IMG/VR virus record: IMGVR_UViG_3300014501_000012
Coordinates: 20,832 to 84,831 of that record
Origin: a virus
Strand: one strand, 5' to 3'
Length of the DNA stretch: 64,000 bases
A program made the position numbers and the translations under genes. The notes under the pieces are model-generated. The model saw nothing but the letters and a program-made list of their open reading frames with translations, searched no databases and had not been told where the DNA came from. The stretch's first letter is position 1; each line of letters starts with the position of its first letter. This document shows, piece by piece, positions 8,907 to 16,079 of the stretch.

Positions 8907-10067
8907 ATGGCCACAAATGGTCCAGTGCAAATCCAAGGCTGCGCATACCGGTTCGCCCGGCTCGCGGCCGACGGCTCGATCGTCAGCTCCTCGTCGGCGA
9001 TGATCCAAGACGACCGCCCGCTGGTGAAGATCGACATGAAGCCCGAGCTCGAAGAGGGCGTCGAGATCACCCCCAAGTCGGCGTGTGGCGTCCCGGTGAT
9101 CTCGTACAAGGACTGCAACCGGTACAAGCGGTGGACGATCGGCGTGACCCTCGGCGACTGGGACCCCGAGCAGTTGGAGCTCGTCGGGCAGGGCGCCGTC
9201 ATCACCGCGCCGGGATCGTCCGGGCGCGCCTTTGCCGACGGCGTGGTGACGATCAACGACGCCATCGTGACCTCCGCCGCCGACGCGGCGTTCACGGCGG
9301 ACGACGTCGGGCGCCCGATCACCGACGCCGGGTTCACCGTGGCCTCGTGCACCACGGCCAGCACCTCGGCCGACGTCACGACCACGGGGACGTTCGACAC
9401 TGACGGGGTCTCGGCGGGCATGACCGTGACCGGGACGGGGATCGCCACCGGGACCTTCGTCCTGAGCGCGAACTCCCAGACCGACCTCACGCTCAGCCAG
9501 CCGGCGACGGCCAGCGGCACGGTCACCCTGACCTTCTTCATCCTCCCCGCCGGGAACTACATCGCCGAGGTCTTCTCGGCGACCGAGGCCCGGATGAACT
9601 TCATCGCTCTCAAGACCGGGGCGGCCCTGACGCTCACCCTCGGATCGCAGGCGGTGTCCACGATCGGGTACCAGTACCCGCGGCTGCTCGCCGTCGAGTG
9701 CCCGTTCGGGATCTCGATCGAGGTCTGGTCGAAGCTGATCGTGCGCGGCACCGGCTACCAGGGCACCACGCCCTACCCCTCGGCCGGCACGGCGGAGATC
9801 CCCGGATCGGCCTACGTGCGGACCGGCATCTTCCGCGCCTTCCTCTGGCACGGAGCGCGCACGATCGAGAACAAGGAAGCCGGCCCGATGTTCGAGGGCT
9901 GGGCGATCGAGAACCCGAACTTCGGCACGGGTCCGGCCGACGACTGGCGCGTCACCGCTCTGCCGGCTGATGGCGAGCCGGTCCCGACGATCGCCTGGTG
10001 CAACGAGATGGCGGACTTCGAGCTGCCCACTCCGCTCCAGCCCGGGTACCAGACTCTTCCGATCTGA
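8907..10067 (+). CDS. Probable major tail (tube) protein
   Basis: 386 residues, AAGGAG 9 bases before ATG. The N-terminus (GCAYRFARLAADG, DRPLVKIDMKPELEEGVEI) and the C-terminal half (IEVWSKLIVRGTGYQG, then GWAIENPNFGTGPADDWR) resemble actinophage tail-tube proteins. Between them lies the shared beta module (FTADDVGRPI, 9226-9600), itself interrupted by a second module copy (SAGMTVTGTGIATGT). The location before the connector genes is unusual for a tube protein, so a head decoration role is the main alternative. Confidence 0.6.
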   Translation: MATNGPVQIQGCAYRFARLAADGSIVSSSSAMIQDDRPLVKIDMKPELEEGVEITPKSACGVPVISYKDCNRYKRWTIGVTLGDWDPEQLELVGQGAVITAPGSSGRAFADGVVTINDAIVTSAADAAFTADDVGRPITDAGFTVASCTTASTSADVTTTGTFDTDGVSAGMTVTGTGIATGTFVLSANSQTDLTLSQPATASGTVTLTFFILPAGNYIAEVFSATEARMNFIALKTGAALTLTLGSQAVSTIGYQYPRLLAVECPFGISIEVWSKLIVRGTGYQGTTPYPSAGTAEIPGSAYVRTGIFRAFLWHGARTIENKEAGPMFEGWAIENPNFGTGPADDWRVTALPADGEPVPTIAWCNEMADFELPTPLQPGYQTLPI

Positions 10068-10096
10068 TTCCCACCAACTGATCCCGAGGAGGATCC

Positions 10097-11047
10097 ATGC
10101 CCGATTTCGCGAACCCACCCCTCTGGGCGTCCCAGCCGGTACCCGGACAGGTCCCGGTCTACGCCCCTGATGCTCTCGTCCCGACGAGTCCCGGGGTCTA
10201 CGGCGACGGCTCGGACGGTGTCGTCACGTTCGACGGGACCACGACCATTCTCGGGCTCGTACCGTCGAGCGAGGTCTACACGTTGACCCGCGACCTCTAT
10301 CTGGCGGGATGCACGATCAACGCCGGGGTGACGATCATCACCGCGGGGTTCCGGATCCTCTGCAACGGCCCGGTGGTTCACAACGGCGCGATCGAGTGGA
10401 ACGGGAACGCCGGGGCGCTCGGCACGGGATCTGCTGGAACCGCGGGAGCGGCTCTCACCGCTGCGATCGTCGGCGGTGCGACCGCGGGTGGCGCGGGCTC
10501 AGCGACCAACGGTGCCAACGGCGCTGCGGGGCCCGCCAGTTCGTTCGGTGGCAACGGTGGGTCGGCCGGCATCGGCAGCGGTGGCACGGCCGGGGTCCAC
10601 GCCTCGGTGACTGCCATGACCGCGGCGCACGGCTCGATTCGCTCGCTCCCCAACGCCCTGCTTGCGGTCGGCCAGGCCGGGGGAACGATCTCCCAGGCGA
10701 CTGGCGGCGCTGGTGGCGGTGGAGGCGGCGGTGACGCCACGAACTTCGGAGGGGGCGGAGGTGGTGGCGGCGGTGTCGTCGTCCTGATCGCTCTGAGCAT
10801 CTCGGGGACCGGGACGATCTCGGCGAACGGGGGCAAGGGCGGAGGCGGCGCGACGGCCGGGAACTGTGGAGGCGGCGGTGGAGGAGGCGGCGGCCTCGTG
10901 GTCGTGGTCTCGGGAACCGTCTCGGGCGCGACCGTCGACGGGCTGACCGTCACCGCGACCGGTGGTGCCGGCGGGGCGCTCTCGGGCACGGGCTCGGCAG
11001 CCGGTTCGGCCGGGGCAGCCGGCACGGTTCTCCTCCTCGCCGCGTAA
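10097..11047 (+). CDS. Glycine-rich fibre-like protein
   Basis: 316 residues, AGGAGG 5 bases before the ATG. Residues 1-95 look beta-stranded. Residues 95-300 contain runs of 7 to 9 glycines separated by short hydrophobic strands such as VVVLIALSISG and LVVVVSG. Such runs are known from phage adhesins that pack polyglycine-II helices (the gp38 adhesin of Salmonella phage S16). A receptor-binding or capsid-fibre role is inferred. Confidence 0.7.
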   Translation: MPDFANPPLWASQPVPGQVPVYAPDALVPTSPGVYGDGSDGVVTFDGTTTILGLVPSSEVYTLTRDLYLAGCTINAGVTIITAGFRILCNGPVVHNGAIEWNGNAGALGTGSAGTAGAALTAAIVGGATAGGAGSATNGANGAAGPASSFGGNGGSAGIGSGGTAGVHASVTAMTAAHGSIRSLPNALLAVGQAGGTISQATGGAGGGGGGGDATNFGGGGGGGGGVVVLIALSISGTGTISANGGKGGGGATAGNCGGGGGGGGGLVVVVSGTVSGATVDGLTVTATGGAGGALSGTGSAAGSAGAAGTVLLLAA

Positions 11048-11087
11048 TCACCCGCCGAAGTTCGGCACCACATAGGATCGAGAACCA

Positions 11088-11726
11088 GTGGGACTCACCG
11101 ATTCGGTACTCGAGGACCTGTCCGCAGCCGTCACCCGGGACAGCCCGTTCTCGAATCCCGCCATGTGGATGGCCCTGTTCAACCAGGACCCGGGGCCCGG
11201 GGCGGGACTCGTGGGCGAGATCACGAACGGCACGGGGGTCGAGGCGCGCCAGCTCGTCACGTTCTCCGGATCCGACGGGACGGACTCGAGCACCGCGGCC
11301 GATACCTTCACCGTGCCGAGCGGGAGCACCGTGACCTGGATCGGGTTCTTCGACCTCCAAACGGGAGGGGCTTTCCTCGGGGGCTTTCCTCTTGTCGGCG
11401 CTCAGCAATTGGCGATCGGGATCTCGGGCGCGGCCACGATCTACGCGCCGGGCCACGGTCGGTCGATAGGAGATCCCGTCAGGTGCTTCACCGTGCCCGG
11501 CATCACCTCGTCGATCCCCGGCGGCCTGGCAGCCGACACCGTCTACTTCGTCCAGTCCGTCACCGCCAACACCCTCACGCTCTCGGCGACCGACGTCGGC
11601 GCGGCGATCGACCTGATCTCGTCCGGGGCGTTCAGCTTCGCCCTCGACGACAGCCAGACCTTCGCGCTCACGGGCAACTTGGTCTTCCCCGCCACCTCGG
11701 GCGTCGTGTACGAGACGGCGTCGTGA
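11088..11726 (+). CDS. Minor structural protein (fibre-like)
   Basis: 212 residues from GTG. The N-terminus NPAMWMALFNQDPG, then EARQLVTF, belongs to a type common in actinophages that is often labelled tail or head fibre. The C-terminal half has a different small beta module (GHGRSIGDPVRCF, VYFVQSVTANTLTLS) also common in phage virion proteins. It overlaps the next gene by 4 bases (GTGA), so translation is probably coupled. Confidence 0.65.
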   Translation: MGLTDSVLEDLSAAVTRDSPFSNPAMWMALFNQDPGPGAGLVGEITNGTGVEARQLVTFSGSDGTDSSTAADTFTVPSGSTVTWIGFFDLQTGGAFLGGFPLVGAQQLAIGISGAATIYAPGHGRSIGDPVRCFTVPGITSSIPGGLAADTVYFVQSVTANTLTLSATDVGAAIDLISSGAFSFALDDSQTFALTGNLVFPATSGVVYETAS

Positions 11727-12595
11727 CGGTGGCCCTGCCGGCGACCGCCGGCCAAGCCCAGTCGGTCCACATCCTCAACCCCTGGTGCGAGGAGGACGAC
11801 CTCCCGGCCGGCCGGCTCCGCAACGTCACCGACGTCGACCGCCAGACGATGATCCTCGCCGCCACCGAGACCCTCTACCGCTTGAGCGGTCGCCAGTACC
11901 GGTCGGGCCGCTCGATCATCCGCCCGACCCCGATCGGCGGGGCCTACGGGAACCAGAGCTACCTCTACCCCTACTCGTCGATGTCGGGTTACGGCGCGGC
12001 GTGGGGATTCGCCGCTGGGTGGGCGTGGTCGGCGGTGGGCATGGGGTGGTGGCAGAACGGACAGGACCTCTCCGAGGTCGTCCTGCAGGGTCCGGTCCAG
12101 CGGATCAACGACGTGATGGTGAACGGGACGAGCCTCGGCCCCTGGCCACCGGCCAACTCGAACTACACGCTTTATGACGGACGGCGGCTGATTCGCAACA
12201 CCGACGGGGCCGGTCAGAACGTCGGCGCGTGGCCGTGGAACCAGCAGCTACAACTCCCGCTCACCGAGCCCGGAACCTGGGGGATCGACTACGACTGGGG
12301 CCAGTCGCCCGGCGCGATGGGCAAGGCCGCGTGCATCGCGTTGGCGACCGAGTTCATCCTCGCGCTGACCGGGACCTCGAACGTCCTCCCCCAGCGCGTG
12401 GTCTCGGTCGCGTCGCAGGGCGAGACGATCCTGGTCGGTGATCCGCTCGCGTACATACGGGAGGATCTGACGGGCGTCCCGATGGTCGACATTTTTCTCA
12501 ACAGTGTGAACCCCTTTAAATTGCGGCGCAGGGCAGCTTTTCTCAGTCCCAATTCTGTGCAAGGGCGCGAGCAGACCGGGTTCCCCACGCCGTGA
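11723..12595 (+). CDS. Probable head-to-tail adaptor
   Basis: 290 residues from GTG 11723. The N-terminal pattern (NPWCEEDDLPAG, then a helix with AATETLYRLSGRQY) is typical of actinophage adaptor proteins, which bind the portal. The middle is rich in Trp, Tyr and Gly, and the C-terminus has ALATEFILALTGTSNVLPQRVVSVASQG. It overlaps its neighbours by 4 bases on both sides. Confidence 0.65.
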   Translation: MTVALPATAGQAQSVHILNPWCEEDDLPAGRLRNVTDVDRQTMILAATETLYRLSGRQYRSGRSIIRPTPIGGAYGNQSYLYPYSSMSGYGAAWGFAAGWAWSAVGMGWWQNGQDLSEVVLQGPVQRINDVMVNGTSLGPWPPANSNYTLYDGRRLIRNTDGAGQNVGAWPWNQQLQLPLTEPGTWGIDYDWGQSPGAMGKAACIALATEFILALTGTSNVLPQRVVSVASQGETILVGDPLAYIREDLTGVPMVDIFLNSVNPFKLRRRAAFLSPNSVQGREQTGFPTP

Positions 12596-12942
12596 GCGAA
12601 CCCATCACCAAGGGCCGGCGACTCCAGCCGATCGTGGAGGTCGACGGGAAGCGGCACCTTCCCGAGCTCGAGCACCCGGGCGACTACTGCGGCCCCATCA
12701 CGGGCTACAACGGCCCGGGGCAAGAGGCCTGCTTCTTCCTCAAGCCGAACGCCCGCGACGCCGACGCCCCGGCCCGGGCACGCTCAGTGCAGCACGTCCT
12801 ATTCCCACCGCACACCTACCGGGAGTGCCCTGACGGAAGCCTCGAGATCCGCAACAGCATCGGCGACACAGCCGGCGACGACAAGACGAGCGACGGCTGG
12901 CACGGCTACCTCGACGAGGGTCACGTCTGGCGGCAGGTGTGA
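12592..12942 (+). CDS. Hypothetical connector-region protein
   Basis: 116 residues from GTG, overlapping both neighbours by 4 bases. No transmembrane segment or recognised domain; acidic, with two cysteines in the first half and a C-terminal GWHGYLDEGHVW. Its position in the connector run suggests a small head-completion or virion protein. Confidence 0.7.
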   Translation: MSEPITKGRRLQPIVEVDGKRHLPELEHPGDYCGPITGYNGPGQEACFFLKPNARDADAPARARSVQHVLFPPHTYRECPDGSLEIRNSIGDTAGDDKTSDGWHGYLDEGHVWRQV

Positions 12943-13286
12943 GCACCCAGCTACTCGTCGTAGAGCCGTTCCCCCCCAAACCCCGGGAACCCGGGATGAT
13001 GTGGCGATACCCGCCGGGCGACATCGACGGGCGCGAGTGCTGGTGGATCGAACTGCCCCCCGACTCACGCATCGGGACGCCGGGGCATCCGGGGAACCTC
13101 TCGTGGCGAACGACCGACCGGGCCTCGGAGCCCCCGCACGAGATGTGGGACGTATCAGGCACTCCGCCGCTCTTGACGGTCACGCCCTCGATCGACGTGG
13201 AGTGCTGGGTGATCCGCGGCGGCAAGACCGTCCGTGACGGGTCGTACTGGCACGGACACATCACCAATGGAGTGTTCACGCCGTGA
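12939..13286 (+). CDS. Hypothetical Trp- and Pro-rich structural-region protein
   Basis: 115 residues from GTG, overlapping both neighbours by 4 bases. It reads as a beta-rich domain with several Trp residues (MMWRYPPG, CWWIELPPDSR, GSYWHGHI). No family is recognised. It may be a head-completion or decoration component. Confidence 0.7.
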   Translation: MSTQLLVVEPFPPKPREPGMMWRYPPGDIDGRECWWIELPPDSRIGTPGHPGNLSWRTTDRASEPPHEMWDVSGTPPLLTVTPSIDVECWVIRGGKTVRDGSYWHGHITNGVFTP

Positions 13287-13531
13287 CGTGGGACGACACC
13301 GCCCGCCACCCCGATCCGCCGTACTGGTATCGGGCCGTTTACCGACGCCTGACCGGGTGGAACTGGACGAACCTCGTCACCCAGGTTGACGGGGACCAGC
13401 GCACCTGGCTGAATCCGGCGCAGCAGCCGATCCGAACGCTGCTTGCTGACTGGGCGCGCAACCGCATTTTCCGACGCTACCTGCGGCACTTGGGGCGCAC
13501 GGTGAGTCAGATCATCGGTCAAAAGGGATGA
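13283..13531 (+). CDS. Hypothetical small basic protein
   Basis: 82 residues from GTG, overlapping the preceding gene by 4 bases. Rich in Trp and Arg (PPYWYRAVYRRLTGWNW; RNRIFRRYLRHLG). No domain recognised. Found between the adaptor and terminator-like genes, so probably part of the same late transcript. Confidence 0.65.
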   Translation: MTWDDTARHPDPPYWYRAVYRRLTGWNWTNLVTQVDGDQRTWLNPAQQPIRTLLADWARNRIFRRYLRHLGRTVSQIIGQKG

Positions 13532-13535
13532 CTCC

Positions 13536-14117
13536 ATGACCGACCTCACCGGCACGATCACGTTCCCACCGGGCCAGTGGATCCCGAACGTCGACCAGGT
13601 CACCTCGAGCGCGGCGACGCTGCTGGCGATCGCCGGGAAGGTTCTCGACTCCTACGGCCTGGGGGATCCCTACGAGCGGCGTGTGTTCCTCCACGGGGCG
13701 GAGAGCCGGTGGAACGTCACCGACCCACCCCAGTCCCAGTTGATCGTCCGCCTGGAGAAGATGCACTTCGGGAAGGCCGGCCAGGAGCAGTACCAGTTCG
13801 AGGACGGGATGATGGGGAAGTACGCCCAGCGCGTGATCGTCTACCAGGTCGAGGTCGTCAATCCCTGGCCGCAGTTCCAGGGGAACATTGCCGTGGCTCC
13901 CCCCGACGGGGACGCCCTCGAGTTCGCCGCCCAGGGGCTCTGGCGCGACGGGCTGATCGTCTGGTCGGCACTCGCCGCGACCTCACTCGGCGGGGTCAAG
14001 GTCAACCCCCCGGTCGGACCGATCGCCCAGGACAAGATCCTCGTCGGGCCGATGACGCCGGTCGGTCCGTCAGGCCCGCTCGCCGGGCTCTCCACCGAGG
14101 TCCGGGTCGCCTTTTGA
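13536..14117 (+). CDS. Probable tail terminator or neck protein
   Basis: 193 residues. Early TLLAIAGKVLDSYGL helix, a central RVIVYQVEVVNPWP strand, and an LWRDGLIVWSALAA helix fit the size and layout of tail-terminator proteins, which cap the tail tube at the head side. Support is mainly position and length. The last 48 bases overlap the end of a gene on the opposite strand. Confidence 0.5.
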   Translation: MTDLTGTITFPPGQWIPNVDQVTSSAATLLAIAGKVLDSYGLGDPYERRVFLHGAESRWNVTDPPQSQLIVRLEKMHFGKAGQEQYQFEDGMMGKYAQRVIVYQVEVVNPWPQFQGNIAVAPPDGDALEFAAQGLWRDGLIVWSALAATSLGGVKVNPPVGPIAQDKILVGPMTPVGPSGPLAGLSTEVRVAF

Positions 14118-14594
14118 GGTCGGGGCGAGAGCGCCTTCCCGGCGCGCTCTGGCCACCCACTTATCCGCGCCCGACCGGCTGATCTTCCACCGCTCCGCGA
14201 TCGCTACCACCGGGGCCCGTCCCTCTTCGACCGCCTGGCGGTAGCACCCGGCCACCCGCTGCCAGTGGTGGGGCCCGTACGTCCGGGGCCTCCCTCGTCT
14301 GCCTGTTCCGGCCAGATCGACCCCAGATCTCTCCTGGGCCAGGTAGCGGTCCACCAGGTCCCCGATGGTGACGCTCCCGACGTCTGAGGCCCGGAGCGCC
14401 GTAGGGGGCCAAGGAGCGGCCTCTCCGAGGACATCTGCGGCGGGCCCCGGATCGGTCCGAGCCTGGAACGGGGGCTCGGTGAAGATCTCGAGCCCGACGA
14501 TGGCGGAGACGCCTGCCCGCCCGGCCACGTGGACGCCCACCCAGAGCGGCCCGTCGTCGGGATCGGGCCACCGGGTCCAGAATGAATCTCGCAT
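14070..14594 (-). CDS. Helix-turn-helix DNA-binding protein inside the late operon
   Basis: 174 residues, antisense to the surrounding late genes. The N-terminus (WVGVHVAGRAGVSAIVGLEI) and C-terminus (GRPRTYGPHHWQRVAGCYRQA, then VVAIAERWKISRSGADKWVARARR) match an actinobacterial family ending in a helix-turn-helix. A TATATT -10-like box lies about 20 bases before the ATG, and GGGTCTACCC sits just upstream at 14596-14605. It is a moron-like insertion that could act as a regulator. The start has no strong ribosome site. Confidence 0.75.
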   Translation of the reverse strand: MRDSFWTRWPDPDDGPLWVGVHVAGRAGVSAIVGLEIFTEPPFQARTDPGPAADVLGEAAPWPPTALRASDVGSVTIGDLVDRYLAQERSGVDLAGTGRRGRPRTYGPHHWQRVAGCYRQAVEEGRAPVVAIAERWKISRSGADKWVARARREGALAPTSKGDPDLGGEPGERA

Positions 14595-14670
14595 CGGGTC
14601 TACCCTACGCCCAATATAGGGGAGGACCCCGGAGCCCGTTTCGGGAAGTCCGGGGGTCCATGCTGGTCCG

Positions 14671-14874
14671 GTGAGTCCTCCAGCTTCGGGAAGCGTCCGG
14701 GTTTTCGCCCAGTGCGGCGTCGGCCCGCTGCGTCCCCTCCGGTGGGGGGACATCCCATCGAACCACCCACAGCTCGAGGGCTGGCTCGTCGGGGGGCTCG
14801 TGACGCTCAAGGGGCTGCGCGGAGAGGGACCGCCCGACCACCTTCGGGCCGGCTGCTGCGGGAGCAACCGGTGA
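14671..14874 (+). CDS. Hypothetical small protein
   Basis: 67 residues from GTG. Its stop overlaps the GTG of the next gene (GTGA), which supports it being real. It contains VFAQCGVGPLRPLRWGDIPSN and WLVGGLVTLKGL and ends in a CC pair. No family recognised. It restarts the + strand late genes after the antisense insertion. Confidence 0.6.
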   Translation: MSPPASGSVRVFAQCGVGPLRPLRWGDIPSNHPQLEGWLVGGLVTLKGLRGEGPPDHLRAGCCGSNR

Positions 14875-15347
14875 GCGACAGCTCGCCGATCACGATCGAC
14901 CACGTCGACGTCAAGGTCCTCCCGGGCGACCTGGTCGCGTCGGCCGCCGCCGTCGGTCCGCTCTGGCGGGAGTTCGGGTACAAGATCCTCGCCGCGTCGA
15001 AGGCCGACAGCCCGGTCGGTCCCGGACGCAACCGGACGGGTGGTGGAGGATCTGGCCAGAGTCTCCGGGGCTCGCTCAACGTCCGCTTCGAGTTCGGCGA
15101 CGACCCGCGCATCGGGATCTACTCGGCCAAGACCGTCGGGGATAAGAATTACTCGCTCCTCGACATCGTGGTCTCGGGGACGCCCCCGCACCCGATCGAC
15201 CCGGTCACGGCCAAGGTCCTCCGGTTCAAGTCCAAGGGCACGGTGGTGTTCGCCGGGCACGTCAACCATCCGGGGACCAAGGCCAACCCCTTCGTCCAGA
15301 AAGCCATGGTCGCAATCACGAACGAAGCCGGCGGCATCACCGCCTGA
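14871..15347 (+). CDS. HK97 gp10-like tail-completion (neck) protein
   Basis: 158 residues from GTG 14871. The C-terminal motif GHVNHPGTKANPFVQKAM is the hallmark of the HK97-gp10-like family, which joins head and tail. The usual N-terminal helix is followed by a serine and glycine-rich loop. The gene is followed by the chaperone pair, as in many siphophages. Confidence 0.75.
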   Translation: MSDSSPITIDHVDVKVLPGDLVASAAAVGPLWREFGYKILAASKADSPVGPGRNRTGGGGSGQSLRGSLNVRFEFGDDPRIGIYSAKTVGDKNYSLLDIVVSGTPPHPIDPVTAKVLRFKSKGTVVFAGHVNHPGTKANPFVQKAMVAITNEAGGITA

Positions 15348-15360
15348 CGAGAGGAGAGCA

Positions 15361-15729
15361 ATGAGCCCAGTGAAGGTGTTCGAGGTCGCGGCGAAGAACG
15401 CCGAGGTCGAACAGGGGGAAGTCGAGGACTCGGGCGAGCAGTTCCGGATCGAGTGGAAGCACCCGACGGACGCGACGGTCTCGGGGCATGAGGATTTCGT
15501 CTGCTACCCCAACCGCGTGACGTCGTTCGCCGTCCTCCAACTCGCGGGGACCGACCTCGGGGCGATCTTCAAGATCTTCCGCCAGGCGATGGAGCCCGTG
15601 GATTACGCGCGGTTCGAGGCCTGCTGCGAGGACAAGACCCACGAGGTCGAGATGGACAAGCTCATCGAGATCGTGGCGTGGATCGCGGAGGTCACCACGG
15701 GCGTCCCTGGGAAGGGGTCCAGCTCCTAA
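15361..15729 (+). CDS. Tail assembly chaperone, short form
   Basis: 122 residues, GAGGAGAG before the ATG. Its size, acidic composition and place just before the tape measure gene are those of the short chaperone that coats the tape measure during tail assembly. Its 3' end overlaps an open -1 frame, the usual arrangement for a frameshifted long form. Confidence 0.75.
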   Translation: MSPVKVFEVAAKNAEVEQGEVEDSGEQFRIEWKHPTDATVSGHEDFVCYPNRVTSFAVLQLAGTDLGAIFKIFRQAMEPVDYARFEACCEDKTHEVEMDKLIEIVAWIAEVTTGVPGKGSSS

Positions 15730-16079
15730 CGAGTTGGGCCCAAACGAACTGGGCGTGGATCGATTCGCTGCTCTTGGAGAAGGGGCTCAACCCGTTCGAG
15801 GTCCCCTGGCCGAGGCTGGCGAACTTCATCTTCACCCAGTGGGTCGGGAGTATCTGGGACGACGAGGAGCGAGCGGACGTGATCAAGTCACTCAGTTGGC
15901 CGGAGGACGAGATGCAGGGAGCGCAGGGGCAGGACCGGTCGGTCCGGGCCGGCGCGCAGGCGCTCGGGCTGAACCCCGACCAGATGGTGGCCAACGCGTG
16001 GGAGCAGCGCCAGCTCGCGCTCCAGCGCAAGGCGGCGACTGAGGGCATGGCGGCGCGGGCCGAGGAGCCGACCGGGTGA
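15678..16079 (+). CDS. Tail assembly chaperone extension, likely made by -1 frameshift
   Basis: The frame is -1 relative to the preceding gene and has no good start or ribosome site of its own. It encodes a Trp-rich segment (SWAQTNWAWIDSLLLEKG, PWPRLANFIFTQW) and a Gln-rich helix, like C-terminal extensions of siphophage chaperones. The overlap contains GGGAAGGGG at 15709-15717 as a possible slip region, although it is not a canonical heptamer. Its stop overlaps the GTG of the tape measure gene. The start coordinate is only the edge of the open frame. Confidence 0.65.
   Translation: MDRGGHHGRPWEGVQLLTSWAQTNWAWIDSLLLEKGLNPFEVPWPRLANFIFTQWVGSIWDDEERADVIKSLSWPEDEMQGAQGQDRSVRAGAQALGLNPDQMVANAWEQRQLALQRKAATEGMAARAEEPTG

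Noticed and set aside
7563-10118. 851-codon open frame on the minus strand
   Set aside because: Lies wholly antisense to two well-supported structural genes. Its composition (Arg, Gly, Asp, Val-rich) is that of a GC-rich shadow frame, with no recognisable domain.
10378-11073. Minus-strand Pro-rich frame over the glycine-rich gene
   Set aside because: Proline runs are the direct complement of glycine codons; no independent signal.
11440-11640. Copy of the shared module in the gene at 11088
   Set aside because: GHGRSIGDPVRCF, then VQSVTANTLTLS belongs to a different small beta module common in phages, without the F-T-x-x-D-V-G core.
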